DNA from: Gnetum montanum
Taxonomy: Eukaryota > Streptophyta > Gnetopsida > Gnetales > Gnetaceae
Direction: 5' to 3'
DNA: 64,000 nt
Assembly: GCA_015680685.1 (NCBI GenBank)
Contig: MNCI01008436.1
Coordinates: 110,369 to 174,368 of the forward strand
A program made the translations under genes and the position numbers. Shown here one piece after another: positions 1 to 11,410 of the stretch (position 1 is the stretch's first letter; every line of letters starts with the position of its first letter). The notes beneath the pieces are model-generated. The model did not search any database and was not told the origin of the DNA. It worked only from the letters and a program-made list of their open reading frames with translations.

Positions 1-66
1 ATATTCCACTTTGCACTCCTATGGAGCTAGTGGTTTGACATCTTCACACCTATGAGAAGAAGAAAT
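1..66 (-). pseudogene. Athila gag N-terminal stub, runs off left edge
   Basis: On the minus strand this short stretch aligns with the start of gag in Ath-D (53678): both have the run TCTTCTTCTC after the start position, followed by a KPLAP / KPPVP-like segment. The start position reads ATT, not ATG. It lies just inside a PBS and LTR, so it is the first part of a further Athila copy whose body is to the left of the window. Only about 22 codons are visible and no function can be read beyond homology to gag. Confidence 0.6.
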
Positions 67-198
67 TTTTTCAAAACAACTAAAATTATCAATGTGCTTA
101 GTAGTTATATGTTGTTTGAGAGTGATGTTGGCCTTGAATTTGTCCAATGATATTAATAGTATCTACTAATCCTTGATAGCACATGTTCAACAATCAAA

Positions 199-217
199 GT
201 CCTCAACAACAATGTCA
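199..217 (-). other. Athila primer-binding site (tRNA-Asp type, decayed)
   Basis: Read on the minus strand, the 19 nt directly inside the LTR end are TGACATTGTTGTTGAGGAC, against the known Athila/Tat tRNA-Asp site TGGCGCCGTTGCCGGGGAC. Nearly all differences are G-to-A or C-to-T. One base (218) separates it from the LTR. Confidence 0.7.
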
Positions 218-218
218 A

Positions 219-1125
219 TGATGAGTGGTGGGGTACCCCTATGCCCGACCATATGAATCACAAAGCATTTACGAATGATCTGGTTGATTCTATGGACTTT
301 ATAGTTTTTGGTGCACTAGTCTTCTAGGAAGTGAAACTTTCCTTAGGTCATTCATTATCTTCTCAATTACACTTGTAACATACATAAGTATGGTTAAGTG
401 TAACTGAGGCATCTGAATTTTATCATTTTTTATTTTATGGTTTTGATGTTTAAAGAGAGATAAAGTAATTGGATTAAATAATTTAATATAACTAATTAAC
501 TAGTATCTAAGAAATCCTAACATAAGCATCTGGTCCTCCTTTTTGCACACGTCCTAAACCCATGTATCCATTGTTGGGCTACCAAGGACTACACCACTGG
601 GTGTACCAAGGAATAATGTTGTTGGGATTACCAAGCGAATACATGTTATGCCCAAAGCAGTCATACTTACATATTTAATCTATCTAACTCATCTTGCTTA
701 ATTATCTTAATTATCTTAATTACTAGAAAATATTGAATAAATAATTAAAAGCATTAAATGCATAAATGAAACATTTAAGCTATCCAAAATGTTGCAAGAT
801 TTATCAAGAAGTTCATCTTTATTGTTGCACACACTATTGTGCTCAAGTACAACAATGCTCGAATAAAGATCTGTACATACAATGACTCCTACTACAAGCA
901 CTCAAGATAAATATTCTAACTTTCAAATAAATAAACTACAAGAGCATTGATACTACTAAAATATGATTGCCATAAATGTAGCTGGTGGACATGTATTTAT
1001 AGCCAACAAGTAGACATTGTGTCGATGGGGTGTCATCGATGCATGAAATGATGCATCAACAAGGCCCTGTTGATGAGGCCACATCAATGAGGCTTGTCGA
1101 CATGGCCAAAAACCAAAACTCATCA
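219..1125 (-). repeat. Athila LTR shared by two tandem copies
   Basis: This 907-bp LTR is bounded by the inverted ends TGATGAG / CTCATCA, and is the reverse complement of the Ath-D 5' LTR (52597-53539), for example around the shared segment TTGCACACACTATTGTGC. It carries a TATA box (TATAAATA on the minus strand, 994-1001) and upstream repeats of a GATGAGGCC / TCGACAAGG motif. The env-like gene of Ath-A enters it from the right, and a PBS plus gag start leave it on the left. It therefore serves as 3' LTR of one copy and 5' LTR of the next. Confidence 0.85.
994..1001 (-). promoter_or_regulatory. LTR TATA box
   Basis: TATAAATA on the minus strand about 125 bp inside the LTR start. Ath-D has CTATAAATA at the matching place, which supports it as the core promoter of the element. 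Confidence 0.6.
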
Positions 1126-1299
1126 TACCTCCATGAATAAATGATAACTCTTCCTCGAGTTCTTTTACAAATTTGAAAAGGTATGGAATTATTAACTAAA
1201 AAAAAATAGACTGACTTGACAAAAATGGAGTGCCTACATGTATGGATCAACACATTACAAAAAGTGATGGTGTTCATTGTACAAAATTGAACACCATGA

Positions 1300-4215
1300 T
1301 GTGATTGTTTAAACTAGGATAGCATGCCCTCTAATGGTGTGAAGTTGGTGGTGAAGATCAGACAATCCTAGGAGGTGGTGTCTCTTGAGGTTTTGAGAGA
1401 CCTTCATCAACTTCAGGCATAAGTGGTAGTCAAGGTGGCTATGGCTATCCTTCTACTACTACAACCTCTGGTGGAAGGTGAACAGAATCTAGCAATGCTC
1501 TCATTTTCTCCTCCTTGCTTCTATGATCATGCATCGTCCATGCAACTTTGTCAATGTGGGTCAAAATAGGCATGTTGCAAGGACATGGGATTGTTAGAAA
1601 GAGCTCCTTTGCATTGATAAAACTCAGAAATGAATTATTTGTGTTTAATTTTGAACACTTAACTGTGTCCTTCAAATCCTGGTAATCATTCATTCTTTTG
1701 GCTAAGTTCTCAGTAGTTGATCATTGTTATGTGAATCATGCTCTGAGAACTTTGAGTTCAGCATTTGTAGTTCCAAGCTTCTGCTTGGTGTTTTTATGGT
1801 GTTTGAACTCTACCTCATATAGCAAATATGAGCTAGCCACTTGTTTTTCTACCTCTGATCATGGTCATTTGGTAATTAGCATTTCTAGGATCACATAGTA
1901 GAGATTAGCCAACTCCATGTATAATATTATTTCCTCTATCTACAATTCCTTTAGATGGATCTCTACTTTATTGTAGGCATCAATCCCATCAATGATGGGC
2001 TATCATACTTCTTTTCCTTGTTGAAGTTTCTAGAGAGCTTCATTTACTTTTACCTTTCCCATTTGGATTTTCTTCTCATTTACTTTCTTTCGCAAGCCAA
2101 CTTGGTCTCTATAGTGATTTTTAACTTTCACAAACTTCAAAGCTTCATTTGTCTAGATGATGATCTCAATAGAAAAATTTTGGCATAAGGCACAAACTCC
2201 TTTCATAGATAAATTTTGATTTTTTATGGCCAATTTCCTTAATTCAATATTCACCTTGGCTAGTTACTCCTGTTATTGATGAATGAATTTCTACATTTGC
2301 TCTTTTTGGACATCAACATTATGTAGGCAATGATTTTCTACGGTTAGTGCCTCATTCTCTTGGTGTAGTTGAACCAAGTTTCTCTGAACTGAATATATCT
2401 TTACCTCTACTATGGACTAGTTGATGATGGTTGTTACTAATTCCTCCTCAATCTTTTAAAACCATTCTTAAAGTTTTTGAAAAGCTTCATCTCTAGTTAT
2501 TATTAGGCTAAGGAGTGCGGGATCAACAAGATAGGCATGTAATTTAGCTACCTCTATGGCTAAGCGTTGATTCTATGCTTGAGCCATTTCAAGTTATCCC
2601 TTCAAAATGATGCATTCGCCCCTTGCTTCTAGCAACTTTGGCTAGGTTGTGGTGATGTTATTCAAAAAATCAAAGATATCTAAAATTAGTCACCTTGTCC
2701 CTACTAGTCAATCCAACAATTCTTCATGTTGGGTTTCATTCAATTTTTTGCTAACTATGCCTGTGGATGTCTACACATCTTAAAGTGTAGATATGTCTAG
2801 TATAAATTCTATAGGTACATTAACTGCTACAGTAATATAGTCAACAACCACTTCAGCCATTGTCTCTTGTCCTTGGTGCTACATCATTAGTACAATGTCC
2901 CCTTCACCTTCCTCCAAACATGCTAAGGAGGCAACATTGCTAGAGATGTCTAGGAATAAATGATGTTTTGATAATGACACCATCACCTCTTGAGCATTGG
3001 GTTTAGACCTCATAGGAAACTATGTTCGTTGGGTAGAAAATATTGGTCCATCAGTTTCCATCTGGCTAATTATTTGAGCAACCTTATTAAGGTGACTCAT
3101 CACTGGTTGATACATAGATAGATCCACTCTACTCATCTGTGCATAGTACTCTTGCTCACAAAAGAGCTACTCTTAGATTTTGTATAAGTTTTTGATGGTT
3201 GCATGGGCCTCCAGTGTTGTTTCTTGAGTAGGTAGTCAAGATGGTGGCTACTCTTCTTCTTTAGTTGTGGTAGGTGTATTTCTTTTCATGATTTTAGGCC
3301 ATGAAGCCAAAGGAGCATATAAGATTGTGTCATTGGCATAGTAGATGTTTATTGTCATTTTGCAAAGTTTCCAGATGAGGCATGGAAAGTGTAGGATTTT
3401 CCTTCCACATTCATTTTCCTTAAATCATTTTTTGATCTCTAAATAGATCAGCCATGGAATTTTTACAAGAAATATCCTACTTAGAGTAGCACATGCTTGG
3501 GTGGAAAAGGTAATCACCTTCCTAAGCCTCACTATTGGATTGAGGTGATAAGCTACTATCTTGAAGTAGATGTGCTCCACTAGTGTGAGAGCATCAAACT
3601 CCTAATGCTCAAGCCCATAACACCACTAAGTCCACTTTTTTTGGCCTTAGGGTTACCTTTTGTTGATAGCTCTACCAACTATGTTCCAATATTAGGTAAT
3701 CCCAGCACTTGCGCAATAGCCTTGACTAAGTAAGACACTTGAATATCCTTGATTTTTACTGTGGATCTTAGCCTTTTATTATTCCAAAAGAGATATGTCT
3801 CTCCCATGTACCACTCCTCACTAGAGATGATGATTGGTCACATGGGAGAGGTTTGCAATTGTGTTTTGACTTCTACTGGAGCTTTCTCTAGAAATGACTT
3901 GAAGTTTAGTTCTTGGATAACTGAGCATTAAATCTCTTGGGGTTTGATGATGTCAAGGCAAGTTTGAGTTAAAGTGACTTTAAGCCTTGGCATGGGTCCT
4001 AGTACTTTCTCTCACTATGATTACTCTATTGGAACTTTTTCTTTTAGAATCTATCAAATAGATTCCACTTCAAGCTCCTCATAAAGAGGTTCCATTACAT
4101 GGGTTGCTTCTAACGATTCTTGGGCTTGTTCTTGTTGGCCCCTTCTAGCTCTAGGCTATTTCTTCCTCAGTTGAGAGGGTTCTTCTTCCTATGGGAATTT
4201 TGGTCTTGGTGCCAT
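1300..4215 (-). pseudogene. Ath-A env-like gene (Athila third ORF), decayed
   Basis: This reading frame starts at 4215 (ATGGCACCAAGACC) and lies after the pol 3'UTR and before an LTR, the position of the env-like ORF in Athila elements. It matches the start of the Ath-D copy at 61923 over the basic, Pro/Arg-rich N-terminus (MAP..., PRAR). The last third (1693-1300) reads as an acidic stretch followed by a Pro-rich tail. The frame is broken by many TAG/TAA codons where Gln would be expected. The Ath-D copy shows a block resembling the putative plant transposon protein / envelope-like domain. No signal peptide or clear membrane segment is visible. The name env-like follows position and family only; function is unknown. 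The 3' end is approximate. Confidence 0.55.
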
Positions 4216-4517
4216 CTATAATCACAATAAGACCATGGGTTAGAAATTGTTGTGTAACATGAAGCAATTGGGATACCTTTATCTCTTTAGGATAGTTACA
4301 CTTGGCTAAATTGTAATTATGGTTGATTTAATTACCTCAATTGTTATTTTATTTATGTATTATTATTAAATCATATTGGAGGGTTTTGGAAGGGTTAACT
4401 CTAAAAAATTGGTGTTTATGTAATGTTAAATTTATTAACCTTTAGGAGAGTTAGAAAAATTTTCAAAAATTTAATTTGAAACTTTAAGGTTTGCAACCCC
4501 CATGATAAAGAGTTTAC
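4216..4517 (-). other. Predicted 5'UTR intron ending at the env-like start codon
   Basis: On the minus strand the donor reads AAG|GTAAACT and the acceptor GATTATAG, directly before ATGGCACC. The interval is 302 bp. The homologous interval in Ath-D (61615-61922) has donor AAAG|GTAAGA and is 308 bp. Conservation of both edges in two decayed copies supports a real ancestral intron. Confidence 0.55.
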
Positions 4518-4639
4518 CTTCGATAGTTGCAAGATTAAAGAATGGAGTGATCTAGGCAAACAGTTAAGAAGTTATGGGCTTTGGAAAATGGCAAAACATC
4601 CCCTAGCATTATGAAGAAAATGATAAAAATTTCAAAATG

Positions 4640-4720
4640 TGTGGTGTTATATATAGTGTTTTTATGATGTGTCAATGGGGCCTCATCGATGCGATTGTTA
4701 ACCATTATTGACTTTAGTTA
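4640..4720 (-). promoter_or_regulatory. Internal promoter upstream of env-like gene (Ath-A)
   Basis: A TATATATA box (4648-4655, minus strand) is preceded by GATGAGGCCCCATTGACAC, a motif also found upstream of the TATA box in the Athila LTRs. The same arrangement stands before the env-like gene of Ath-D. Confidence 0.45.
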
Positions 4721-5232
4721 ACTTGGTCAAAAATTGAAAATTACAAGAAGATTTTGAACAAAAATAGGGTCAAATGGAAGCCCAAATATCCATGAACATG
4801 ATGAAAATATGAGAACAGAAAGATAGTGGAAAATGAGAGATCAAAGAGCACATAGTGATTTGCATAATGGAATATGTGAAAGATAGGATTGTAGCAATGT
4901 CTATGGTAAAGAACCTAGCTAATCAAACCAAGAGATATGCAAGTGGGTCCTCCCCATAGTAGGCTTATTTCCTTTTTTCCCTTGCATAACCTCAACTAAC
5001 ACAATTTATTAATGGTAAGAACAACAAAAAAGGATCTATCCAAGAATTCAAACACATCATACTAAGACATAGAGCATAACATATAACCTAGAAATGAGGT
5101 GAGTTATGGAAGCATGGATGAATGACAAAGAAGGTGGAATGGAATTCTAAATTGAGTTAATAAGAAGTCCCTTATGGAATTTGTGTTTAAAAGGATCTGA
5201 AAAGATCCATCCTTTAGTCTAGATCAAAACCA
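4721..5232 (-). other. Ath-A 3'UTR between pol and env-like gene
   Basis: Noncoding. It aligns in reverse with 60770-61380 of Ath-D and partly with 14250-14550 of Ath-B, for example at GAGGTTATGCAAGGG and CTTGCTATGGGGAGGA-like segments. It stops abruptly near 5233, where chromovirus integrase sequence begins, so everything 5' of this point in Ath-A (LTR, gag, pol) is missing. Confidence 0.6.
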
Positions 5233-5497
5233 TCAGGCTTGGACTACTTAATAGCCCCCTTCAACTCATCAATGTTACCATGTATGATCTTCTCATCAAG
5301 TAGTCCATGATGGTAGAAAATATTTGAAATAATAAACATAAAATACAAACCAACATTAGTTGGTAAGTCAATCTCAAAAACATTATCATTAAATCTTGAA
5401 CTAAATTTCGAAAGGCCCCATCTTCTTGGCTTTCAACTTGGATAAGTTAATACCTCAATATCTTCTTCTTCAAGTGTATCCAAACTAAGTCATCAAC
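5233..5497 (-). pseudogene. Chr-1 integrase C-terminus (piece 1 of 3)
   Basis: The minus strand reads DLVWIHLKKE, then a segment ending NDNVFEIDLPTN and a further FNVSD-like stretch. This is the GDLVWVHLRK ... NDNAYKIDLP signature at the C-terminal end of Ty3/gypsy integrase. It starts exactly at the edge of solo LTR S1. The missing upstream part is at 16792, where the same protein stops at FAIG. A purine run (GAAGGGGG) follows near 5260, a possible polypurine tract, but no chromovirus 3' LTR follows: the sequence changes to Athila 3'UTR. The fragment is about 85 codons with a few stops. Confidence 0.7.
5493..5497. repeat. Target-site duplication of solo LTR S1, left copy
   Basis: TCAAC here pairs with CCAAT at 16787-16791. 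Both derive from CCAAC by one C-to-T change each. On the integrase strand this is GTTGG, and the two sides read FAIG and DLVW. Confidence 0.65.
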
Positions 5498-6111
5498 TGT
5501 AACAACCCAAACTCAACATAACCCCCAATTTACCCAAATCATATTTATGATAATGTATTTGTGGAAGTAAACAAGATATTTTAATATATAGAAGAAAATT
5601 CAAAAAACTAAATCTAAAGCTGAAAGCTAAATGCATTAATAAATTCTTCTACTATAGTGAAGAGAGAGCTATGCATAAGACTAATGTAATCATAGAATTT
5701 ATATAACAAGGATGTAACTAAGAAAAATAATAGTAAATCAGTTGAAGAATGATCAATGTCTTTACACTAGTTTACTATTAACATGATAATTAGGATAGCT
5801 TCTTAAGAATAACTTATTCAATTACTTTCTCAATCATGAATCCTTTTGATAAGCAGAAGCAACTAGGATCATATAACACTAATATTAAATTTTAGAAGAT
5901 ATTTATAAAATTATTGTGGATTCAAAAATTAGTATACAACATAATCTTTACATGCACACACATCTTATATAATTTGAATCATCCTTTGGGGCTCTTTAAG
6001 AGAAGATAACAAATGTAATGCAAAACCATATGTATAGTCAATTGGGAATTAGCAATAGAACTATTCGAAAATAAAAATAAGAGGAAATCCATATGCACAC
6101 TACATACCAAT
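5498..6111 (-). repeat. Solo LTR S1, U5-side piece
   Basis: On the plus strand it begins TGTAACAACCC at the target-site duplication. On the minus strand this is the LTR end (GGGTTGTTACA). It is noncoding and AT-rich. The rest of the LTR resumes at 15054 beyond Ath-B; the two pieces total about 2.35 kb. I assign it as solo because no internal domain lies between the two outer ends once Ath-B is removed. Confidence 0.55.
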
Positions 6112-6959
6112 TGATACATCATTTTTTTCATATGCTCTGATATCAAGGTGGCCGCAATATTGGGTATGCGATATCGCAGCCCAAGATGCGATATCGTACA
6201 TTCAACATCATAGGGTTACTTCTGGGTCTATACATACAACCCCCAGGCACATGATTTAGAGTAGTTTTTGGTATTCAAGTAGCAGAACTCTTGAATTTTA
6301 TCCATTTGAGAGTTAGAATATTTTCCAAGTTCCCACAGTAAGAGGTCTAAGTGTGAACAAATATTTATTCAAACATTGATGTACCTGAATACACCATTGT
6401 GTTGGCAATAAAGATGAACTCTTTGATTCATTCCTTGCAACACTTGAGAATTTCTTTCTTATGCATTTATATTTCATGTAATTTACATAAATATTATTTA
6501 TAAAATAATTAATTTTGATAAATCAAGCAACTCATTAAGAAACACAAGCATGACCCTTTCAAACATACGTGTGACACCTGGTAGCTTAGAAATGACTAAC
6601 ATTTGATAGCCCAATAGTGTTTGCACAAAGTTAAGGATATATTCAGGAAGTGGAAATGGTTACTTGTGTTAAGCTATATTAGACCATAGTTTACTTAGCA
6701 TTTAATCACTCTTACTTTTATTATTATTCTAGGCAAGTAATTTTATAAAACACAAAATAATAAAAATCTTATGCCTCAATCACACTTAACCATACAATTG
6801 CACTTCACAAGTGGGACTAAGAAGACAATGAATGGACAACACACACACAATATTTAGCTCTAGCATGCTTAGTAATTATAGTCTATGGAATTCTATCGAA
6901 TTGCATGTGAATGCCTATGATTCCTATGGTTGGACATAGGGGTACCTTGCCACTCATCA
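6112..6959 (+). repeat. Ath-B 5' LTR
   Basis: Ends ACTCATCA at 6959 directly before the PBS. Positions 6456-6959 align with the 3' LTR remnant 14551-15053. The start is placed at TGATACATC (6112) by length against the 943-bp Ath-D LTR; this edge is uncertain by tens of bases. The promoter part differs from the other copies: in place of GATGAGGCC repeats it has two copies of ATGCGATATCG (about 6157 and 6182). Confidence 0.6.
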
Positions 6960-6960
6960 T

Positions 6961-6979
6961 TGGCATCGTTACCAGGGAC
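6961..6979 (+). other. Ath-B primer-binding site
   Basis: TGGCATCGTTACCAGGGAC, one base after the LTR. It matches the tRNA-Asp site TGGCGCCGTTGCCGGGGAC with four changes, all G-to-A or C-to-T. Confidence 0.85.
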
Positions 6980-7124
6980 TATAGTTCTACGTGCGCTATC
7001 TAAACCCAATGAAACTTAGTGACCCCATTGTTTGAACCCTAAGAGTCAAATCCTATGAAAATAAAAATTATTATAATTAAATTAAATCTTAATTACACAT
7101 TGCTTACAAGTTCATTAATGCAAA

Positions 7125-9620
7125 ATTTCTTCTTCTCATAAGAGTCCATCTCCACCCAGGGTAGTCTAGGTGCCTCAGCAATACCAGGTGGTATATGCTC
7201 ATCTTGATGAGTATGTACTAGATTTCACCTTCATCTTACATCACGATGAACTATTATGGTGGCATGATATGGAATGGAACATTGCATTGTCCCCTAACCG
7301 ATCTATTCTAGCAATGCTCTAGCTAATGCTCACATGACAAAGGCTTCAGCATCTTCATGGAGAATATGCAATGTGAGATCTGGACTCAAGGGATTATCAT
7401 GCCACTGAAGGAGAAAGATAAAGGGATCATCAGTTGGAACATCAACACAAGCTTGTGAAGGGCAACGGACCAAATATTTTTCCATCTCCACTTGGCCCAA
7501 TTAATGAAGGCAACCACTTCATTAGTGATTCTCCTCTCTTTGACTTTGTTCAAGGAGCCCTCAACTAGAATGTACAATCCACAATTCATAATCTAGGTTT
7601 TGGTCAAAATGGATCTAATGACAAAAATGGATTTGGAGAGGAAAGTCAAGATAAGGGGGAAAAAGGAGATCACGATCACGATCATGGTCCTGAGCATCAA
7701 ACAAAGGGTAATTGATGTCAGCATGGAGCAAGTTCCCCTTCTTCTTCCTCTTCATCATCATCTTCTTCATCTAGCTCAAACCATGGCTACAAAAGGAATA
7801 ACCATGATTGAGCTGATCAATGGGACTAGAACAATAGAAAGGACCATCGGGATAGTTGTGACCAAAGGTGTGGGAAATTCAAAAAGGCCCATCATCAAGA
7901 AAGAAGGGCTAGTAGAGAACATTGTAGGTGCCATCATCATGGCCTTGATGAATGTCTATTTTCTACTTAGGGAATGTTGAATATTGTAGAGGCTGTGAGA
8001 ATTCCAACAAGGCACATCAAAGATAGCAGAGGAAAAGGGTTATACATGAACAACATCCCTTGATTTGAGGGAGGATATGATGTTAATCCACAAAATCATC
8101 TTTAGGTCTTTCAAGATGCATGTGCCTTGTAAAATATTGAGAACAACTGGTAAAAGCTAAAATTATTTCCAAGGATACTCATAAAGAAAGTAGAAAATTG
8201 ATATCGATCCTTAGCACTAGAATTAATTAAGAAGTGGAGTATGGTGTTGGAATTTTTCAATGAAAAATATTAAATGTACTCCTGAGTATCCTATCTAAGG
8301 AAGTAGATTCAAGGATGGAAATAAGGAAATTATGAGCCCTTGGATGCTGCTATTGGTTGATACTACTCTCTATTACATAGGTGTCCTAGCCATGGATATT
8401 CTCAGCTTGATCAGCTTCACCATATCATAGACAAGTTGTAGTAGGAAACTAGGAAAACCCTTAGCGTCTATGCCCAAGGGAGATTGACAGAGTTAATCAT
8501 CCATCTTATTTAAAAATTAATTGAGTAGGTAGCCAAGGCGGAGGGAGAACTAGAAAAATGCAAAAGTATAGAAGAATACAATAGGGATGCTTCTATCCAA
8601 AAAAAGGAGGTTCAATTTTATGATCGTGAGGATGAATTCACCATAGATGAGGTGGTTAATCAAAAAACCTTCCCACTCTAGAAATTTTAGTCAAAAATCA
8701 TGGTTAAGGTTGATTAATTATGGGACTCCATGAATAATAGGTTTCAAACTAACTTAAAAATTGCTAATGAGTCCAAGGAGCAAAGTGGTGAGCGTGAGCG
8801 TCAGAGACGTAAGGAATCTAAATGTGTCATATCTAAGAGTAAAGGTAAAATGGTTGTAATAGAGATGGCTATGGATAGTCACTTAGATGATGATGGTGGA
8901 TGTGACATCTGCCACTATAAACATCCTAAGGGATGTTGAGCAATTATGTCACACCTGTAAGAATCTAGGTTGCATGCTTTACATCCACAACTTGCACAAA
9001 GGCAACGACCCAAAAGATTACCTTATCCATAAGGCAATCCTCAACAGTTCCACCAACCATAGTAGTACTATCCAAGTGGAACTCCACTATAACCCTATGA
9101 ATTGTACCAATAGTGAAAGCAACCACAATCATGGGTGTTACCACCTTTAAGACAACAATACCCTTACCGACAACTAGATCCATATGGTTACTATGTTTGG
9201 CAACCTTCATCTTCATGGGACTCCTCTATTCATGTTTCCACTTACCAACCTCACCACTACCATCTTGAAGAATACCAATCACCCTATCCAAGGAGGCATG
9301 CCACCTGCTATCCTCACGCATCTCTTGTCCCTACACCTACTCCTCCATCTCCTACATACTTGCCACCTACTCCACCCATGCAGGGTGAATTTCCTATCCA
9401 ACCATAGCAAAGGAATGCTATGAGGGAAGTTAATCTACAATTGATTAATCCATCAAGAAGTTTGAAACCATGAATAAATAAAAGACCCTTCTTCTAACCT
9501 TGCAGTCCACCAAAGCCCTCAGACACATTGATGGTTGGTAACCTTGCTCCTCCATCCTCCTCTGTTTCATCTTTATCTAAGTCTCTTTCAAACCAAAATC
9601 TCTTTCAAATCCATAATATA
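7125..9620 (+). pseudogene. gag: Ath-B gag
   Basis: Capsid/nucleocapsid polyprotein of the element. One frame (codon starts in phase with 7125) runs through the whole region with stop codons but no frameshift. The order is an N-terminal part containing a Ser-rich run (near 7740-7770), the capsid domain (about 8030-8480, with ENW..., FNEKYQMYS, YAQGRL motifs), a charged coiled region (8520-8860), a zinc-knuckle-like CDICHYKHPKGC (8901-8936), and a Tyr/Pro/Gln-rich tail (9060-9410). The expected start codon is ATT (7125) where Ath-C and Ath-D have ATG. Capsid and tail match Ath-D. Confidence 0.75.
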
Positions 9621-10160
9621 ATGTTGACCCATGTTGTATCTGATTATATTCGAGTTGGTAACCTACCCAGAAAGTTAGTTGATCCTAGGATCTCCTAGTA
9701 TACTTGAAAATTGTTGGGAATGAGCCTTGTAAAGCTTTTGTTTACTTTGGTTCCAGTGTTAATCTAATCTTGCATGAGATGTACACAATGTAGGACATTC
9801 TTTCCTTGAAGAAGAGCAACATTCAGCTGGAATTGGCAAACTAGTCCATCACTATTCCATTGGAACTAGTAGAGGACATCATAACCACCATTTGTGGGTG
9901 GTCATATTCCATTGATTTCCTAGTAATCAAAGTGAAGAACTACAAAGGGAACTTTCCAATTATTATGGGAAGGATGTGGTTAAGTATTGTTGATGCTAGA
10001 ATGGGCATTAGAGATCTTTCATTGGAGATATCAAAAGAAAATAAATTTGGAAAGATCAAGAAGAAGAGGGTTCCATGTATCACATATAGAGATTCAAGCT
10101 GCCATTGTGTGCAAAAGTTATGGTTAGTAAAGAAAACATCTATCTCTACATGTAAGTAGT
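9621..10160 (+). pseudogene. Ath-B protease region
   Basis: The segment contains the retropepsin neighbourhood NEPCKAFVYFGSSVNLI, where Ath-D has EPCKALLDSSSRVNLI; the catalytic Asp of the D-S/T-G motif is no longer recognisable in Ath-B. A one-base deletion just before it (about 9690) moves the frame relative to gag. From 9860 a clean 99-residue stretch continues with LVIKVKNY...FPIIMGRMWLS, the end of the protease fold. Neighbours: directly follows gag, precedes RT in the same frame. Confidence 0.65.
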
Positions 10161-10399
10161 ATGCACCAAAATCTAAAATCTAGGGATGTCTGTATACAGT
10201 AGCCACAAAATAAGAAGGCACTCAATGGCTGACAACTGATTCTAGTAGTAGTACATTATGCATGGAACGTACTGAGGGTCTAATGTACAAATATGTTGCA
10301 AGTATGGATGAACTCAAGCAAGTTCATCACCAGCTCTTTGAAGGAGCAAATGATGATGCTAGTTGGGTAGAGGTAGAAGTTCTTAATAATTTTAAACAA

Positions 10400-11410
10400 G
10401 ATCCCCTAGCTAGAATGTAGTACATATTCTTGAAAAATGGAAGGTCAATCATCATTAATGCTAAGCTTGTTGTAGACCAAAAAAATAAGTTGATAAAAGT
10501 TGTTAAAAAATGGTCAACAACCTTTTCCTAGTCATATTTTTAATTCACTGGGATAGATCCAAGAATATGCCAACACCAAATATACATTGATCCCATCGTT
10601 AAGCTAAAACAACAACCACAGTGACATTTGAATCCCAAGTTATAGTAGATTGTCAAAGAGGAGATTGAAAAACTCTTCAAGGTAGGATTCATCTATCCTA
10701 TCATAGATGGTGAGTGGGTTAGTCCACTCATGATCATACCCAAGAAAGAAGGCAAATTGTAGGTGTGAATTGATTTTTGGCTACCCAACATGATAACTTT
10801 TAAGCATCATTTTTCATTATCTTTTGTTGACCAAGTGCTAGACACCACTTCTAGGCATAGCTATTATAGTTTCCTCGATGGTTATAGTGGCTATAACCAA
10901 ATCTAGATTGCACCAGAGAACTAGGCAAAGACAACTTTCACAAGTCATTAGGGGACTGTTGCTTATCATCAGATGTCATTTGGTCTATGTAATGTCCCAG
11001 CTATATTTCAATGATTAGTTCTTAGCATTTTCCAATAATAGATTGATAGTAGGATAGAAGTCTTCATGGATGATTTTTCTATCTATGGAGCTATGTTCAA
11101 GTAAGCCCTGGACCATCTTGAGTAGGTGTTAAAGAGATGTGTCGAAATAAAACTTCATCTCAATTGGCAAAAGAGCCATCTTATTGTCTAGGAAGGTATA
11201 GTCTTGGGGAATCATATTTCAAAAGTAGGAATCAAGGTGGACCCTAAAAAGATAAGGGTCATCCAAGGAATAACCCACCAACCTAAAATATTTAAAGAAG
11301 TATGGTCATCCCTTGGTTATACTAGCTACTACCAGCACTTCATCGATAATTTTTCCAAAATTTCCAAGCCATTGGTAGAATTGACAAGGAAAGATGCATT
11401 GTTCATCTAG
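10400..11410 (+). pseudogene. Ath-B reverse transcriptase
   Basis: RNA-dependent DNA polymerase of the element. In frame with 9860 it reads EEIEKLFKVGFIYPI, then WVSPLMIIPKKEG, MSFGLCNVPAIFQ, and the active-site box EVFMDDFSIYG at about 11058-11090 (FMDD variant of YxDD), then GIKVDPKKI and a connection segment ending FSKISKPLVELTRKD. These are Athila-type motifs. Many TAG/TAA stops interrupt it, but there is no frameshift across the domain. Confidence 0.8.

Noticed and set aside
6134-6145. GCTCTGATATCA, the complement of a tRNA-Met primer-binding site, suggesting another minus-strand element
   Set aside because: No gag or leader lies to its left and it falls within the Ath-B LTR/S1 junction; probably chance.
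8965-9423. Overlapping ORFs of 79-90 codons on both strands
   Set aside because: Only the frame of 8730 and 9135 continues gag and matches Ath-D; the others are shadows of the Tyr/Pro/Gln-rich tail.
9600-9720. Programmed frameshift between gag and protease in Athila
   Set aside because: Alignment with Ath-D shows a one-base deletion in Ath-B at this place, while Ath-D reads through the same segment in one frame; its shifts lie elsewhere.
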